Shown one piece after another: positions 26,657 to 35,620 of a DNA stretch of 64,000 bases. Position 1 is the stretch's first letter. Each line of letters begins with the position of its first letter. Both the position numbers and the translations under genes were made by a program. This DNA comes from Pararhizobium_B sp963838155 (GTDB lineage Bacteria > Pseudomonadota > Alphaproteobacteria > Rhizobiales > Rhizobiaceae): positions 62,001-126,000 of the forward strand of contig CAWIQE010000013.1 of the NCBI GenBank assembly GCA_963838155.1. Direction: 5' to 3'. The notes under the pieces were generated by a model. That model was not told the DNA's origin. It did not search any database and saw only the letters and a program-made list of their open reading frames with translations.

Positions 26657-27988
26657 ATGGCCAGGGACAGCATTTCCGAGCTGATGGCGGCGCTGAAGAC
26701 GCAGGACATCGAATACCTGCGCTTCGAGCTGCCGGACCTTCACGGCACGTCACGCTCGAAGACCGTGCCGGTCGACAGCGTCGAGAGCTTCGCGCGCAAG
26801 GGCCTGAACTTCTACGGGGGCGTGCTCGGCCTCGACACGTCGTCGAACGTCGTCCCGGCGAGCGGCCTGCACACCCAGCGCAACTACGCCGACCAGGCGC
26901 TCTTTCCCGATACCGGTTCGCTGCGGGTCGTTCCCTGGCTGGAGAAGACGGCGAGCGTCGTCTGCCTCGGCTATTGGGAGAACGGCGAACCGCAGGAGGC
27001 CGCCCCGCGCTTCGTCTTCTCCAGGCTGGTCGAGCGCGCCAACGCGCTCGGCTACGACGTCATGCTCGGGCACGAATACGAGTATTACCTGCTGACCGCG
27101 GACACGCGGGCGCCGCTCTTCGAGGGCATCCACATCTTCAACACCGTGCGCAACCAGTATACGCCCTTCCTCGACACGCTGGTGCCGACGTTGCGCGCCT
27201 ACGGGATCGACGTCATCACCCACAATTGCGAATATGCCGGCTCGCAGTTCGAGACGGTCTACGGCACGGGCATGAACGTGGCCGGCGCCGACAAGGCGTT
27301 CGCCTTCAAGAACGGGCTGAAGGAACTCGCCCACCGCAACGGGCTGATCGCCAGCTTCATGGCCAAGCCGTTCGCCGGCAAGTCGGGAAGCGGCGGCCAC
27401 CTGCACATGAGCCTGTGGGACCGAAAGTCGGGACGCAACGCCTTCCTGGACACCGGGTCGGACGACGGGCTTTCGGCGGTTGCCCGCGCCTTTATCGAGG
27501 GCGTCCTGACGCATGCGGCCGCGATCATGCCGCTCGTCAATCCGACGCCGAACTGCTACCACCGCGTCAAGCCGTACACCTTCGCCCCGTCGAATGTGAG
27601 CTGGGGCTATCAGGACCGCTCCGCCATGGTGCGCGTCAAGGCGAGCGGCGACGAACGCACCCATATCGAGCTGCGCGCCGGCTCTGCGGCGGCGAACCCC
27701 TATCTGTCGGCGTCCGCGCTGCTGGCCGCCGGCCTGCTCGGTCTCGAGGCGAAGGCGGCGCTGCGCGACCAGGGCCGGGAGACGACGAGCGAGGACAACC
27801 CGGCGCTGGAGCGGTTCCCGCAGACGCTCGAACTGGCGCTGGCCGCGCTGCAGGCCGACGGCGCCTTCGTCGACGCGCTCGGCGCCGAATTCGTCCGCGT
27901 CTTCTGCGCGGTGAAGGATTTCGAGCTCGCCCGCTTCCGCGCGCATGTGACGGACTGGGAAGTGAACGAGTATCTCGAGCTCTATTAG
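26657..27988 (+). CDS. Glutamine-synthetase-family enzyme, probable gamma-glutamylamide synthetase
   Basis: 443 residues, close to GlnA-like enzymes such as PuuA. ATP-binding signature KPFAGKSGSGGHLHMSLW (about 236-253), metal residues in LGHEYEYYLL, substrate Arg region PSNVSWGYQDRSAMVRV and RAGSAAANPYL. The N-terminal beta-grasp FDGS[ST] motif of true glutamine synthetase reads LDTSSN, and the C terminus lacks the adenylylation-site tyrosine loop seen in housekeeping GlnA, so it more likely couples glutamate to an amine than to ammonia. A GAGGAGG ribosome-binding site precedes the ATG. Genes around it (importer, two amidohydrolases) suggest a catabolic role. The exact substrate is unknown. 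Confidence 0.85.
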   Translation: MARDSISELMAALKTQDIEYLRFELPDLHGTSRSKTVPVDSVESFARKGLNFYGGVLGLDTSSNVVPASGLHTQRNYADQALFPDTGSLRVVPWLEKTASVVCLGYWENGEPQEAAPRFVFSRLVERANALGYDVMLGHEYEYYLLTADTRAPLFEGIHIFNTVRNQYTPFLDTLVPTLRAYGIDVITHNCEYAGSQFETVYGTGMNVAGADKAFAFKNGLKELAHRNGLIASFMAKPFAGKSGSGGHLHMSLWDRKSGRNAFLDTGSDDGLSAVARAFIEGVLTHAAAIMPLVNPTPNCYHRVKPYTFAPSNVSWGYQDRSAMVRVKASGDERTHIELRAGSAAANPYLSASALLAAGLLGLEAKAALRDQGRETTSEDNPALERFPQTLELALAALQADGAFVDALGAEFVRVFCAVKDFELARFRAHVTDWEVNEYLELY

Positions 27989-28071
27989 GCCCGTTCGGCG
28001 GATCCGGACGGTTGATTTCACGCGGTTCCGGACCGGCGATTTGTGTCCGGCGCAACGCCCAGGGGATGTCC

Positions 28072-28698
28072 ATGGCAAGCTTCGATCCGCTCAAGGAAAT
28101 CCGGAACAAGCCGCTCGTTCCGTCCATGACGGCCGTCCTGATCGTCGACGCCCAATGCGGGGAGGTCACCGAGAAGCATCGGAGCGAGCACCCGGACTAC
28201 TGGACGGCGGTCAACGACCGCGCCCTGCCCGCGATGAAGCGCCTGATCGACGGCGCGCGGGCGGCGGGGTGCGAGATCGTCTATACGGTGATCGAGTCCC
28301 TGACCCGGGACGGCCGCGACCGATCGCTCGACCACAAGCTTTCCGGCATTCATTTCGCCCGCGGGTCCGAAGAGGCCAAAGTCATCCCGGCCGTGGCGCC
28401 CGGCGACGACGACATCGTCCTGCCGAAGACGTCGTCAGGCGTCTTCAACTCAACCAACATCGACTACGTGCTGCGCAATCTCGGCATCGAGAACGTGGTC
28501 GTGGCGGGCTTCCTCACCGACCAGTGCGTCGACATGGCCGTGCGCGACGGCGCCGATCGCGGCTACTACATGATCTGCGCCACGGATGCCTGCGCAACCT
28601 ATACCGCCGCACGGCACGACACGGCGCTGAAGGCGTTCGGGGGCTACTGCCGCCTCCAGAGCGCGCAAGAGGTCGTCGACTGCCTGTCGGCATCCTGA
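28072..28698 (+). CDS. Isochorismatase-family cysteine amidohydrolase
   Basis: 208 residues. The catalytic triad of the family is visible: Asp in AVLIVDAQ, Lys in VLPKTSSGVFNST and Cys in GFLTDQCVDMAVRDGADRGY. Members include N-carbamoylsarcosine amidase, nicotinamidase and biuret hydrolase; this one probably hydrolyses a small amide. I chose ATG 28072 because AGGGG is spaced six bases from it, while ATG 28066 directly abuts the ribosome-binding site. Last gene of the ABC transporter operon, 83 bp after the glutamine-synthetase-like gene. Confidence 0.88.
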   Translation: MASFDPLKEIRNKPLVPSMTAVLIVDAQCGEVTEKHRSEHPDYWTAVNDRALPAMKRLIDGARAAGCEIVYTVIESLTRDGRDRSLDHKLSGIHFARGSEEAKVIPAVAPGDDDIVLPKTSSGVFNSTNIDYVLRNLGIENVVVAGFLTDQCVDMAVRDGADRGYYMICATDACATYTAARHDTALKAFGGYCRLQSAQEVVDCLSAS

Positions 28699-28719
28699 CG
28701 ACATCACGAGGGGGCCCGG

Positions 28720-28743
28720 AACGCGCAAAGTCCGCCGCGCGTT
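28720..28743 (+). terminator. Weak hairpin at the end of the ABC-transporter operon
   Basis: AACGCGC (28720-28726) pairs with GCGCGTT (28737-28743) across a 10-base loop. It follows the amidohydrolase stop codon by 22 bases but has no T-tract, so intrinsic termination is uncertain. Confidence 0.3.
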
Positions 28744-28837
28744 AAACTGTCCGGCGCCCCGCTGCGTATAGGTCGCCAGGAGTCGGCGCTTTCGCCGGCG
28801 CATCGGCGATACGTCGCCAGTCGGGAAAGTTCAGGTG

Positions 28838-29881
28838 ATGCCAGTCAGTCTTCTGTCCGTCGCATCGGCGGTGCCTTCGCACGTGATTGCGCAGAGCGAC
28901 GCGGCGGCGGCGGCCCATTCGGCCTTCGCCGAGCGTTTCCAAGACTATCGCCGGTTGGCGCGGGTGTTCGAAAGCGCGGGCATCCGGCGCCGATACGCCG
29001 TGCGGCCCATCGAATGGTATCTGCAGCCGCTCGATTGGCCGGCCCGCAACGCCGCCTATCTGGAAGGGGCGTCCGAACTCTTCGTCGCCGCAGCGAAGAA
29101 GGGCCTGGACGCGGCCGGGGCAAGGGCCGGAGACGTCGATACGGTCGTGACCGTCTCGTCCACGGGCATCGCCACGCCAAGCCTCGAGGCCCGCGTCGCG
29201 CAACGCCTGGGCCTTCGCCCGGACGTCGAACGGGTGCCGGTGTTCGGCCTCGGCTGCGCCGGCGGCGTCTCGGGCCTGTCCATTGCCTCCCGCCTGGCGC
29301 AGGCGCGGCCGGGAAGTCTCGTGCTCATGGTCGCGGTCGAGCTCTGCACGCTCGCCTTCCGGCTGGACAAGCTGACGAAGGCGAACATCGTCGCGACCGC
29401 CCTGTTCGGCGACGGAGCGGCCGCCGCGCTCCTCAGGGCAGGCGACGGCGGCCTTGCTTCGGTCGAACACTCCGGCCAGCACATGTGGCCGGGGACCCTG
29501 GACATCATGGGCTGGGACGTCGAGCCGGAGGGATTCGGCGTCATCTTCGACCGGGCCATCCCGCCCTTCGCCGAAGACAACATCCGGTCCGCGATCGAGG
29601 GCATTCTCGCCCCGACGGACCTGACGGCGGGCGACATCGACCGCTTCACCTGCCATCCGGGGGGCGGCAAGGTGATCGAGGCACTGGAGCAGGCGCTCGC
29701 CCTCGGCCGTGGAGCGCTCGATCACGAGCGCAGCGTCCTCTCCGACTTCGGCAACATGTCCGCGCCGACCGCGCTCTTCGTTCTGGAGCGGTCGATCGCG
29801 GCGGGCCTGCCGGCGCGCACGCTACTCACCGCGATGGGGCCCGGCTTCACGGCGAGCTGCGTTTCGCTGAAGGCGGCCTAG
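28838..29881 (+). CDS. Type III polyketide synthase (chalcone/stilbene synthase family)
   Basis: 347 residues, full length. The Cys-His-Asn triad of type III PKSs is intact: Cys in FGLGCAGGVSGLSIA (about residue 143), His in DRFTCHPGGGKVIEALE (about 272) and Asn in LSDFGNMSAPTALFVLE (about 305). Such enzymes condense a CoA or ACP-bound acyl starter with malonyl-CoA into resorcinols or pyrones. Start at ATG 28838, or GTG 28835; GGGAAAG lies just upstream. It directly abuts an ICMT-type methyltransferase gene, the gene pair used in bacteria for methylated alkylresorcinol/alkylpyrone lipids. The chain length and product are not predictable from sequence alone. Confidence 0.9.
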   Translation: MPVSLLSVASAVPSHVIAQSDAAAAAHSAFAERFQDYRRLARVFESAGIRRRYAVRPIEWYLQPLDWPARNAAYLEGASELFVAAAKKGLDAAGARAGDVDTVVTVSSTGIATPSLEARVAQRLGLRPDVERVPVFGLGCAGGVSGLSIASRLAQARPGSLVLMVAVELCTLAFRLDKLTKANIVATALFGDGAAAALLRAGDGGLASVEHSGQHMWPGTLDIMGWDVEPEGFGVIFDRAIPPFAEDNIRSAIEGILAPTDLTAGDIDRFTCHPGGGKVIEALEQALALGRGALDHERSVLSDFGNMSAPTALFVLERSIAAGLPARTLLTAMGPGFTASCVSLKAA

Positions 29882-30385
29882 ATGACGGCCGCCTCCATCC
29901 TGCTCTTCCTCGTCACCGCCGAAAGGGTGGCGGAGCTGTGGCTGGCGCGGCGCAACACGCAGGCGCTCCTGGCCCGCGGGGCGCGCGAAGCGGGGGCATC
30001 GCACTATCCGGCCATCGTGGCGCTCCACGCGCTCTGGCTCGCTTCTCTCTGGTGGTTCGCGTGGGCAAGGGACATCGAGGTCTCCTGGCTGATCGTGTTC
30101 CTGGCGCTGCAGGGGCTGCGCGCGTGGACCCTCCTGACGCTCGGACGGCGATGGACGACCCGCATCATCGTCCTTCCGGACGCGCCGCTGGTGCGCAATG
30201 GGCCTTATCGCTTCGTGTCCCATCCCAACTACCTGGTGGTCGTCGGGGAAATCGCCGTGCTGCCGCTTTGCTTCGGCCTCGACTGGCTGGCACTCGCCTT
30301 TTCCTTGGCGAACGCCCTGGTGCTGGGCGTCCGCATCAGGGCGGAAAACCGCGCATTGGAGGCCGATCCGGATGTCTCCCGATAA
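29882..30385 (+). CDS. Isoprenylcysteine carboxyl methyltransferase (ICMT)-family membrane protein
   Basis: 167 residues with four or five membrane helices. The C-terminal SAM-binding signature of the ICMT/PEMT family is present: GPYRFVSHPNYLVVVGEIAV followed by RIRAENRAL. In bacteria this family next to a type III PKS typically O-methylates or is linked to the polyketide product (SrsB-like role, from knowledge of resorcinol clusters). It starts directly at the PKS stop codon (ATG 29882 follows TAG 29879-29881) and overlaps the exporter gene by 14 bp, so the three genes form one operon. Confidence 0.88.
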   Translation: MTAASILLFLVTAERVAELWLARRNTQALLARGAREAGASHYPAIVALHALWLASLWWFAWARDIEVSWLIVFLALQGLRAWTLLTLGRRWTTRIIVLPDAPLVRNGPYRFVSHPNYLVVVGEIAVLPLCFGLDWLALAFSLANALVLGVRIRAENRALEADPDVSR

Positions 30386-31982
30386 TGTGCGGCCGCCGAA
30401 ACAGGCCGACATGCGCACCTGGATCGGGTTCTGCACCATGTGCCTCGGGATGTTCATGGCGATCCTCGACGTCCAGGTCGTCGCCACGTCGCTGCCGACG
30501 ATCCAGCAGGCGCTGGCGATCGACCCGGACCAGATGAGCTGGGTCCAGACCGCGTATCTGATCGCCGAGGTGATCGGAATTCCCCTGACGGGCATCCTGA
30601 CCCGCGCGCTCGGAATGCGCTGGCTCTTCGTGTGTTCGATTTCCGTCTTCACGCTGGCCTCCGCCGGTTGCGCCGGCAGCGACACCTTCGCGCAACTCGT
30701 CGGCTGGCGCGTGCTGCAGGGCTTCTCGGGCGGCACCCTGATACCGGCGGTGTTCTCGGCGGTCTTCGTGCTGTTCCCCGAGCGTTCGCAAGGGATCGCC
30801 ACCACGATCGCCGGCATTCTCGCCGTGCTCGCGCCGACGGTCGGCCCCGTCGTCGGCGGATGGATCACGCAGACCTATTCATGGCACTGGCTGTTCCTCA
30901 TCAACCTGCTGCCGGGCGTCCTTTCGGCAGCGCTCGCGGCCTTCCTGGTTCCGCGCGGGGCGGAGCACGGCCGCCTTCCGAGGCTCGACGTCGTCTCGCT
31001 CGGCCTGCTGGCGGTGGCGCTCGCCGCGCTCGAAATCGCCCTGAAGGAGGCACCGCAGCGCGGCTGGCTCTCCGGGCTGGTCCTCGGCCTTCTCGCCCTG
31101 AGCCTCGCAAGCGGGGCGGGCTTCGTGTCCCGCACGCTGCGGGCGGCCCGGCCGGTGGTCGAATTGAGGAACTTTTCCGACCGGCGCTTCGCGATCGGAT
31201 GCGTCCTCAGCTTCGTGCTCGGGATCGGCCTGTTCGGCTCGGTCTACCTCATGCCGGTCTTCCTGGCGCTCGTGCGCGACCACAACGCGCTCGAAATCGG
31301 CGAGATCATGCTGGTCACGGGCCTGGCGCAGCTTGCGATGGCACCGATCGCGGTCGTCCTCGAGACCCGCATCAGCGCCCGGCTGCTGACTGCGGCCGGC
31401 TTTGCCGGCTTCGCCGTCGGGCTCGGCTGGAGCGCGCTGCAGACGCCCGCGACGGACTATGCCGGCATGTTCTGGCCGCAGGTCGTGCGCGGCCTGGCCA
31501 TCATGTTCTGCCTCCTGCCGCCGACCCGGCTGGCGCTCGGCCACCTGGCCGACGCGCGCGTGCCCGACGCGAGCGGGCTCTTCAACCTGATGCGCAACCT
31601 CGGCGGGGCGATCGGGCTGGCGCTGATCGACACGGTCATCTACGGGCGGTCGCCCGGGCTGGGGCGCGCGATCGGCGAGAAGCTGGCCCAAGGAGACGCC
31701 GCAACCGCCCGGTTCGTGGGCATTCCGCCCGACCTGTTCGCGGCCTGGTCGCAGGGGCCGATCGATGCCGGCGCGAAGGCATTCCTCCAGCCGCTCGTCG
31801 AAAAGGCCGCCCTTTGCCAAGCGATCGACGAGGCGTGGGCCGCAATCGCGGTCCTGACGGTGGCCGCCCTGTTCTGCCTTCCCTTCGCGTCCTCAGGCCT
31901 CGACGGACGCCTTCGCCTTGCAGGACACGTAGGCGAGCAGGAGTCCGATCAGGAAGCCCCAGAGGACGATACCGTTCAGTGA
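30372..31982 (+). CDS. MFS exporter, DHA2 (EmrB/QacA) family
   Basis: 536 residues, about 14 membrane helices. Motif D1 is MFMAILDVQVVATSLP, and RVLQGFSGGTLIPAVFSAVF plus APTVGPVVGGWITQTYSW (motif C) are diagnostic for drug/metabolite:H+ antiporters. The ATG at 30372 lies inside the methyltransferase gene; ATG 30411 (MRTWIGF) is an alternative. As third gene of the PKS operon it may export the methylated polyketide. Its last 30 codons run antisense into the 3' end of the following convergent gene, a 90-bp overlap; the tail after the last helix is hydrophilic and acidic. Confidence 0.86.
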   Translation: MSPDNVRPPKQADMRTWIGFCTMCLGMFMAILDVQVVATSLPTIQQALAIDPDQMSWVQTAYLIAEVIGIPLTGILTRALGMRWLFVCSISVFTLASAGCAGSDTFAQLVGWRVLQGFSGGTLIPAVFSAVFVLFPERSQGIATTIAGILAVLAPTVGPVVGGWITQTYSWHWLFLINLLPGVLSAALAAFLVPRGAEHGRLPRLDVVSLGLLAVALAALEIALKEAPQRGWLSGLVLGLLALSLASGAGFVSRTLRAARPVVELRNFSDRRFAIGCVLSFVLGIGLFGSVYLMPVFLALVRDHNALEIGEIMLVTGLAQLAMAPIAVVLETRISARLLTAAGFAGFAVGLGWSALQTPATDYAGMFWPQVVRGLAIMFCLLPPTRLALGHLADARVPDASGLFNLMRNLGGAIGLALIDTVIYGRSPGLGRAIGEKLAQGDAATARFVGIPPDLFAAWSQGPIDAGAKAFLQPLVEKAALCQAIDEAWAAIAVLTVAALFCLPFASSGLDGRLRLAGHVGEQESDQEAPEDDTVQ

Positions 31983-33422
31983 GACGGCCGCGTCGAAGGG
32001 CAGGGCCTTCGTCAGGAAGGCGGCCAGCGCGAGGATGGCGCCCATGCGCAGCATGTCCTTCTCGGGCCGGAAGAGGAGCATCAAGGCCTGCCAGTACACG
32101 TAGCCGGTCATGAGGAGAAGGGACAGGCCCGCGAGAATGCCCCCGGAAGTGAGGCGATCGAGCAGCTTGTTGTGCGGGGGGATGCTGCTCACGGTGCGCG
32201 CATAGACGCCGTATCCCAGGCCGACGAAGGGATGTTTCTCGGCCGTCCGGAGGGCGAGCTTTGCCGCCTCCGCCCGGATCTCTCCCGAGATGTCGCCGCC
32301 GCCATGCACCATGATGGGCGACCCCGGGTCGACCTGATAGAGGCCTTCCGCGTTCAGTTTCCAGGATTCCAGCGCGTTCGCATACTGGTCGTAGGCCGAC
32401 CCGAAATAGCCGGCCATGCCGACGAAGGTCATGAGGGAGAATGAGACCGCGATCGAGAGCGGCAGAAGGGAAACGACGCGCAACGCGACGAACCGCGCCG
32501 CCACGAAGCCGGCCATCGCGATGATGACGACGAGCGTTCCCCCACGGGAAAATTCGAGGAGCCCGGCATAGGAGACGACCGCGACGACGGCCAGCAGCGC
32601 GGCCTTGTAGGTCCTTGCCGAATAATAGACGCCGACGAGCACCGGAATCATCATGATCCACAACGATATGTAGAAGTCCGGGTTTTCGTAGACGTTCCCG
32701 CCCACGTCGATCAGGAATTCCACGGCCCGCTTTATCGCCAGGAAGTCGGTGGGGAAGAGCGGGAAACCCAGCACGTAGGACGGGCCCGGGCTGATCGTTT
32801 CGATCGCCGCGATGAGCGCCAGCGACACGGTGACGGCTCCGCCGAGAAAGAGCGCCAGGGCGTCGACCATCAGGTCGCGACGGCCGATCGCGCAGAAGAC
32901 GTAGAGTGCCATGAACATCGCGATGGCCTCGAAGAAGCCCTCGGCGGCCGAGATCAGCGGGAGGGGGGAGAGCGCCGTCGCGGCGATCCAGGAGACCAGC
33001 GCGCTCCAGAAGGCCAGCGCCAGGGGCAGCGGCCAGTTGGCCTTCTTCCGGCCCAGGCCGGCAAGGACGGCGCAGGCGATCAGCAGAAGGACGGTGGGAC
33101 GGAAGATTTCGAGCGCGAGATGGCCCGAGAGAAGCAGCTTCCTGAAGGACTTCAGGAAGAACATGTTGGCGAGCGGCATGGCGAACGCGGTCAGGAGCGC
33201 AAGCCGCTCGAGGGGCTGCCGGTACCGTTCCAGGAGTTGGAACCGCTTCGCATACCACGCGGCGAACAGCACCGCCGGGATCTGGGCGAGACTGCCGATC
33301 AGGTAGTTCGGAAAGAGGGCGTAGACGAGGGGCGCGGTCGCGAGCACCGCCACGACGACGGAAAGGCCGACATATTTCAACGAGAGCAAGGACGACCTGA
33401 AAAACCAGGAAGTTTCCGTCAC
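31893..33422 (-). CDS. O-antigen ligase / polymerase family membrane protein
   Basis: 509 residues, about 12-14 membrane helices and one large loop of the Wzy_C/WaaL type. The Arg-rich motif LEFSRGGTLVVIIAMAGF (about 278-295) and the periplasmic loop VGLGYGVYARTVSSIPPHNK with a catalytic-type His mark the family. It may ligate or polymerise a glycan in the inner membrane; WaaL and exopolysaccharide polymerases cannot be told apart by sequence. No glycosyltransferase genes are next to it. It overlaps the exporter gene convergently by 90 bp. Confidence 0.8.
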   Translation of the reverse strand: MTETSWFFRSSLLSLKYVGLSVVVAVLATAPLVYALFPNYLIGSLAQIPAVLFAAWYAKRFQLLERYRQPLERLALLTAFAMPLANMFFLKSFRKLLLSGHLALEIFRPTVLLLIACAVLAGLGRKKANWPLPLALAFWSALVSWIAATALSPLPLISAAEGFFEAIAMFMALYVFCAIGRRDLMVDALALFLGGAVTVSLALIAAIETISPGPSYVLGFPLFPTDFLAIKRAVEFLIDVGGNVYENPDFYISLWIMMIPVLVGVYYSARTYKAALLAVVAVVSYAGLLEFSRGGTLVVIIAMAGFVAARFVALRVVSLLPLSIAVSFSLMTFVGMAGYFGSAYDQYANALESWKLNAEGLYQVDPGSPIMVHGGGDISGEIRAEAAKLALRTAEKHPFVGLGYGVYARTVSSIPPHNKLLDRLTSGGILAGLSLLLMTGYVYWQALMLLFRPEKDMLRMGAILALAAFLTKALPFDAAVSLNGIVLWGFLIGLLLAYVSCKAKASVEA

Positions 33423-33548
33423 CGTGGAATCCTTCGCCCTATTGTCGCCGCGACACCTGCCCGCCGGTCTTCGCCTTCCGGAAAGTCCCGAACGCCGATT
33501 TCTGTTCCATATCCCGTGAGTTTTGTGAAGCCAAAAGGATGCCGCGCC

Positions 33549-34076
33549 TCACGACAACTCCCTCAGCTCCGCGGAAAAGCGGCGTGCCCGTTCGACATAG
33601 TGGTCGGCGGAACGGCGCAGGCCCTCGACCGCTTCGTCGTCGAGCTGGCGCACGACGCGGCCTGGGGATCCGACCACGAGGGAATTGTCGGGGATCTCCT
33701 TGCCTTCGGTGACGAGCGCGCCGGCGCCGATCAGGCAATTGCGGCCGATTTTCGCGCCGTTGAGGACGATCGCGCCCATGCCCAGGAGGGAATTGTCGCC
33801 GATCGTGCAGCCATGGACGATCGCGCGATGGCCGATGGTGCAGCCTTCGCCGATGCGGACCGGGAATCCCGGATCGGTGTGCATGACGGTCATTTCCTGC
33901 ACGTTCGTCCGGGCGCCTATGGCGATCGGTTCGTTGTCGCCGCGCAGCACGGAACCGAACCACACACCGACATCCGTGCCGATGACGACCTTTCCGACGA
34001 CGGTGGCGTTGCCGGCGATCCAGCAGAATCCGTCGGGCAGGGTGGGCGTCGCGTCGTCCAGCGCAAAAAGGGCCAT
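33549..34076 (-). CDS. Gamma-carbonic anhydrase family protein (left-handed beta-helix)
   Basis: 175 residues from ATG 34076, which has GGAGGA about eight bases upstream; a longer in-frame reading is possible but not needed. Hexapeptide repeats (IGTDVGVWFGSVLRGDNEPI, IGDNSLLGMGAIVLNG) form the beta-helix, and the three zinc His lie in VMHTDPG, TIGHRAI and VHGCTIGD. Members either have carbonic anhydrase activity or act as metal-dependent acyl/CoA scaffold proteins. Cytosolic trimer. Divergent from hmgA. Confidence 0.9.
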   Translation of the reverse strand: MALFALDDATPTLPDGFCWIAGNATVVGKVVIGTDVGVWFGSVLRGDNEPIAIGARTNVQEMTVMHTDPGFPVRIGEGCTIGHRAIVHGCTIGDNSLLGMGAIVLNGAKIGRNCLIGAGALVTEGKEIPDNSLVVGSPGRVVRQLDDEAVEGLRRSADHYVERARRFSAELRELS

Positions 34077-34255
34077 CTCGCAATTCCTCCGGCTTGCCGG
34101 CTTCCTCATTCGAACCGGCGGTCGGCCCGTACCCTGCCCGCAAACGCGCCGGGGGCGCAAGTGCCGTCCCGGTCCGCCGGCGCGGCATTGATGGTTGCGC
34201 CCTCGGCGGCTACGATCGACGGCGTCATCGTACCCGGCGATCGCGAGGTTTCGTC

Positions 34256-35620
34256 ATGGCGCATCATCCGACGGCAGCGGATCGGGCCGAGACGGCGACC
34301 CGCTCGCCGCTCGCCTACATGACCGGTTTCGGCAACGACTTCGAGACGGAGTCTCTGCCCGGCGCTTTGCCCAAGGGTCAGAACAGCCCGCAGCGCTGCC
34401 CATACGGCCTCTATGCCGAACAGCTTTCGGGGTCGCCCTTCACGGCGCCGCGCGGCACCAACGAACGCTCCTGGCTCTACCGGATCCGGCCGAGCGTGCG
34501 ACACACGAGGCGCTTTTCGCCGGTCTCCTATCCCCACTGGAAAACGGCTCCGTGCCTCGACGACCATTCGCTGGCGCTCGGGCAATTGCGGTGGGATCCG
34601 ATCCCGTCTCCGGAGGAAGGCACCGACTTCCTCGCCGGCATCCGCACGATGACGACCGCGGGAGACTGCCTGACGCAGGCCGGGATGGCCGCCCACGCCT
34701 ATGCCTTCAATGCCGACATGACGGACGACTATTTCTTCGACGCCGACGGAGAACTGCTCATCGTCCCGCAGGAGGGCGGCATCCGCCTCTTCACCGAGAT
34801 GGGCATCATCGAGGCCGGGCCGAACGAGGTGGCGCTGTTGCCGCGCGGGATGCTCGCCAAGGTCCTGCGCGCGGAAGGCGTGGCGGAGGCGCGCGGCTAT
34901 GTCTGCGAGAACTACGGCGCCAAGTTCACCCTGCCCGACCGGGGACCGATCGGCGCCAACTGCCTGGCGAATCCGCGCGATTTCAGGACGCCCGTCGCCG
35001 CCTTCGAAGACAAGGAGACAGCCTGCCGGGTCACCGCGAAATGGTGCGGCCGGTTCTTTTCCACGGAGATCGGACACTCGCCGCTCGACGTGGTGGCCTG
35101 GCACGGCAACTACGCCCCGTACAAATACGATCTCGACGCCTTCTCGCCCGTCGGCGCCATCCTGTTCGACCATCCGGATCCGTCCATCTTCACGGTGCTG
35201 ACGGCTCCGTCCGGGGAGGCGGGCACCGCGAATGTCGACTTCGTGATCTTTCCGCCGCGCTGGCTGGTGGCCGAGCACACGTTCAGGCCGCCCTGGTATC
35301 ACCGCAACATCATGAGCGAGTTCATGGGCCTCGTCCGCGGCCGGTACGACGCCAAGGAAAAGGGCTTCGTGCCGGGCGGCATGAGCCTGCACAACATGAT
35401 GCTGCCGCACGGCCCCGACGCCCTCGGCTTCGAAAAGGCAAGCGAAGCCGACCTCCGGCCGCAAAAGCTCGACGGCACCATGGCCTTCATGTTCGAGACC
35501 CGCTTCCCGCAGCAGCTGACGCACTACGCTTCGACCACCGAGGCGCTCCAGCCGGACTACATCGACTGCTGGGACGGCCTCGAGCGACGCTTCGACGGGA
35601 CGCCCGGCGGGCGCGGTTGA
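34256..35620 (+). CDS. hmgA: Homogentisate 1,2-dioxygenase
   Basis: 454 residues, the expected length. Opens the aromatic ring of homogentisate in tyrosine/phenylalanine degradation, a cytosolic Fe(II) enzyme. Seen: YMTGFGNDFETES at the N terminus, PFTAPRGTNERSWLYRIRPS, and the C-terminal metal-binding region with PPWYHRNIMSEFMGL and GMSLHNMMLPHGPD. The ATG at 34256 gives the family start; an upstream TTG reading through the intergenic region is rejected. Maleylacetoacetate isomerase and fumarylacetoacetase genes are not adjacent. A small overlapping reading frame begins at its stop (see 35617). Confidence 0.96.
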   Translation: MAHHPTAADRAETATRSPLAYMTGFGNDFETESLPGALPKGQNSPQRCPYGLYAEQLSGSPFTAPRGTNERSWLYRIRPSVRHTRRFSPVSYPHWKTAPCLDDHSLALGQLRWDPIPSPEEGTDFLAGIRTMTTAGDCLTQAGMAAHAYAFNADMTDDYFFDADGELLIVPQEGGIRLFTEMGIIEAGPNEVALLPRGMLAKVLRAEGVAEARGYVCENYGAKFTLPDRGPIGANCLANPRDFRTPVAAFEDKETACRVTAKWCGRFFSTEIGHSPLDVVAWHGNYAPYKYDLDAFSPVGAILFDHPDPSIFTVLTAPSGEAGTANVDFVIFPPRWLVAEHTFRPPWYHRNIMSEFMGLVRGRYDAKEKGFVPGGMSLHNMMLPHGPDALGFEKASEADLRPQKLDGTMAFMFETRFPQQLTHYASTTEALQPDYIDCWDGLERRFDGTPGGRG

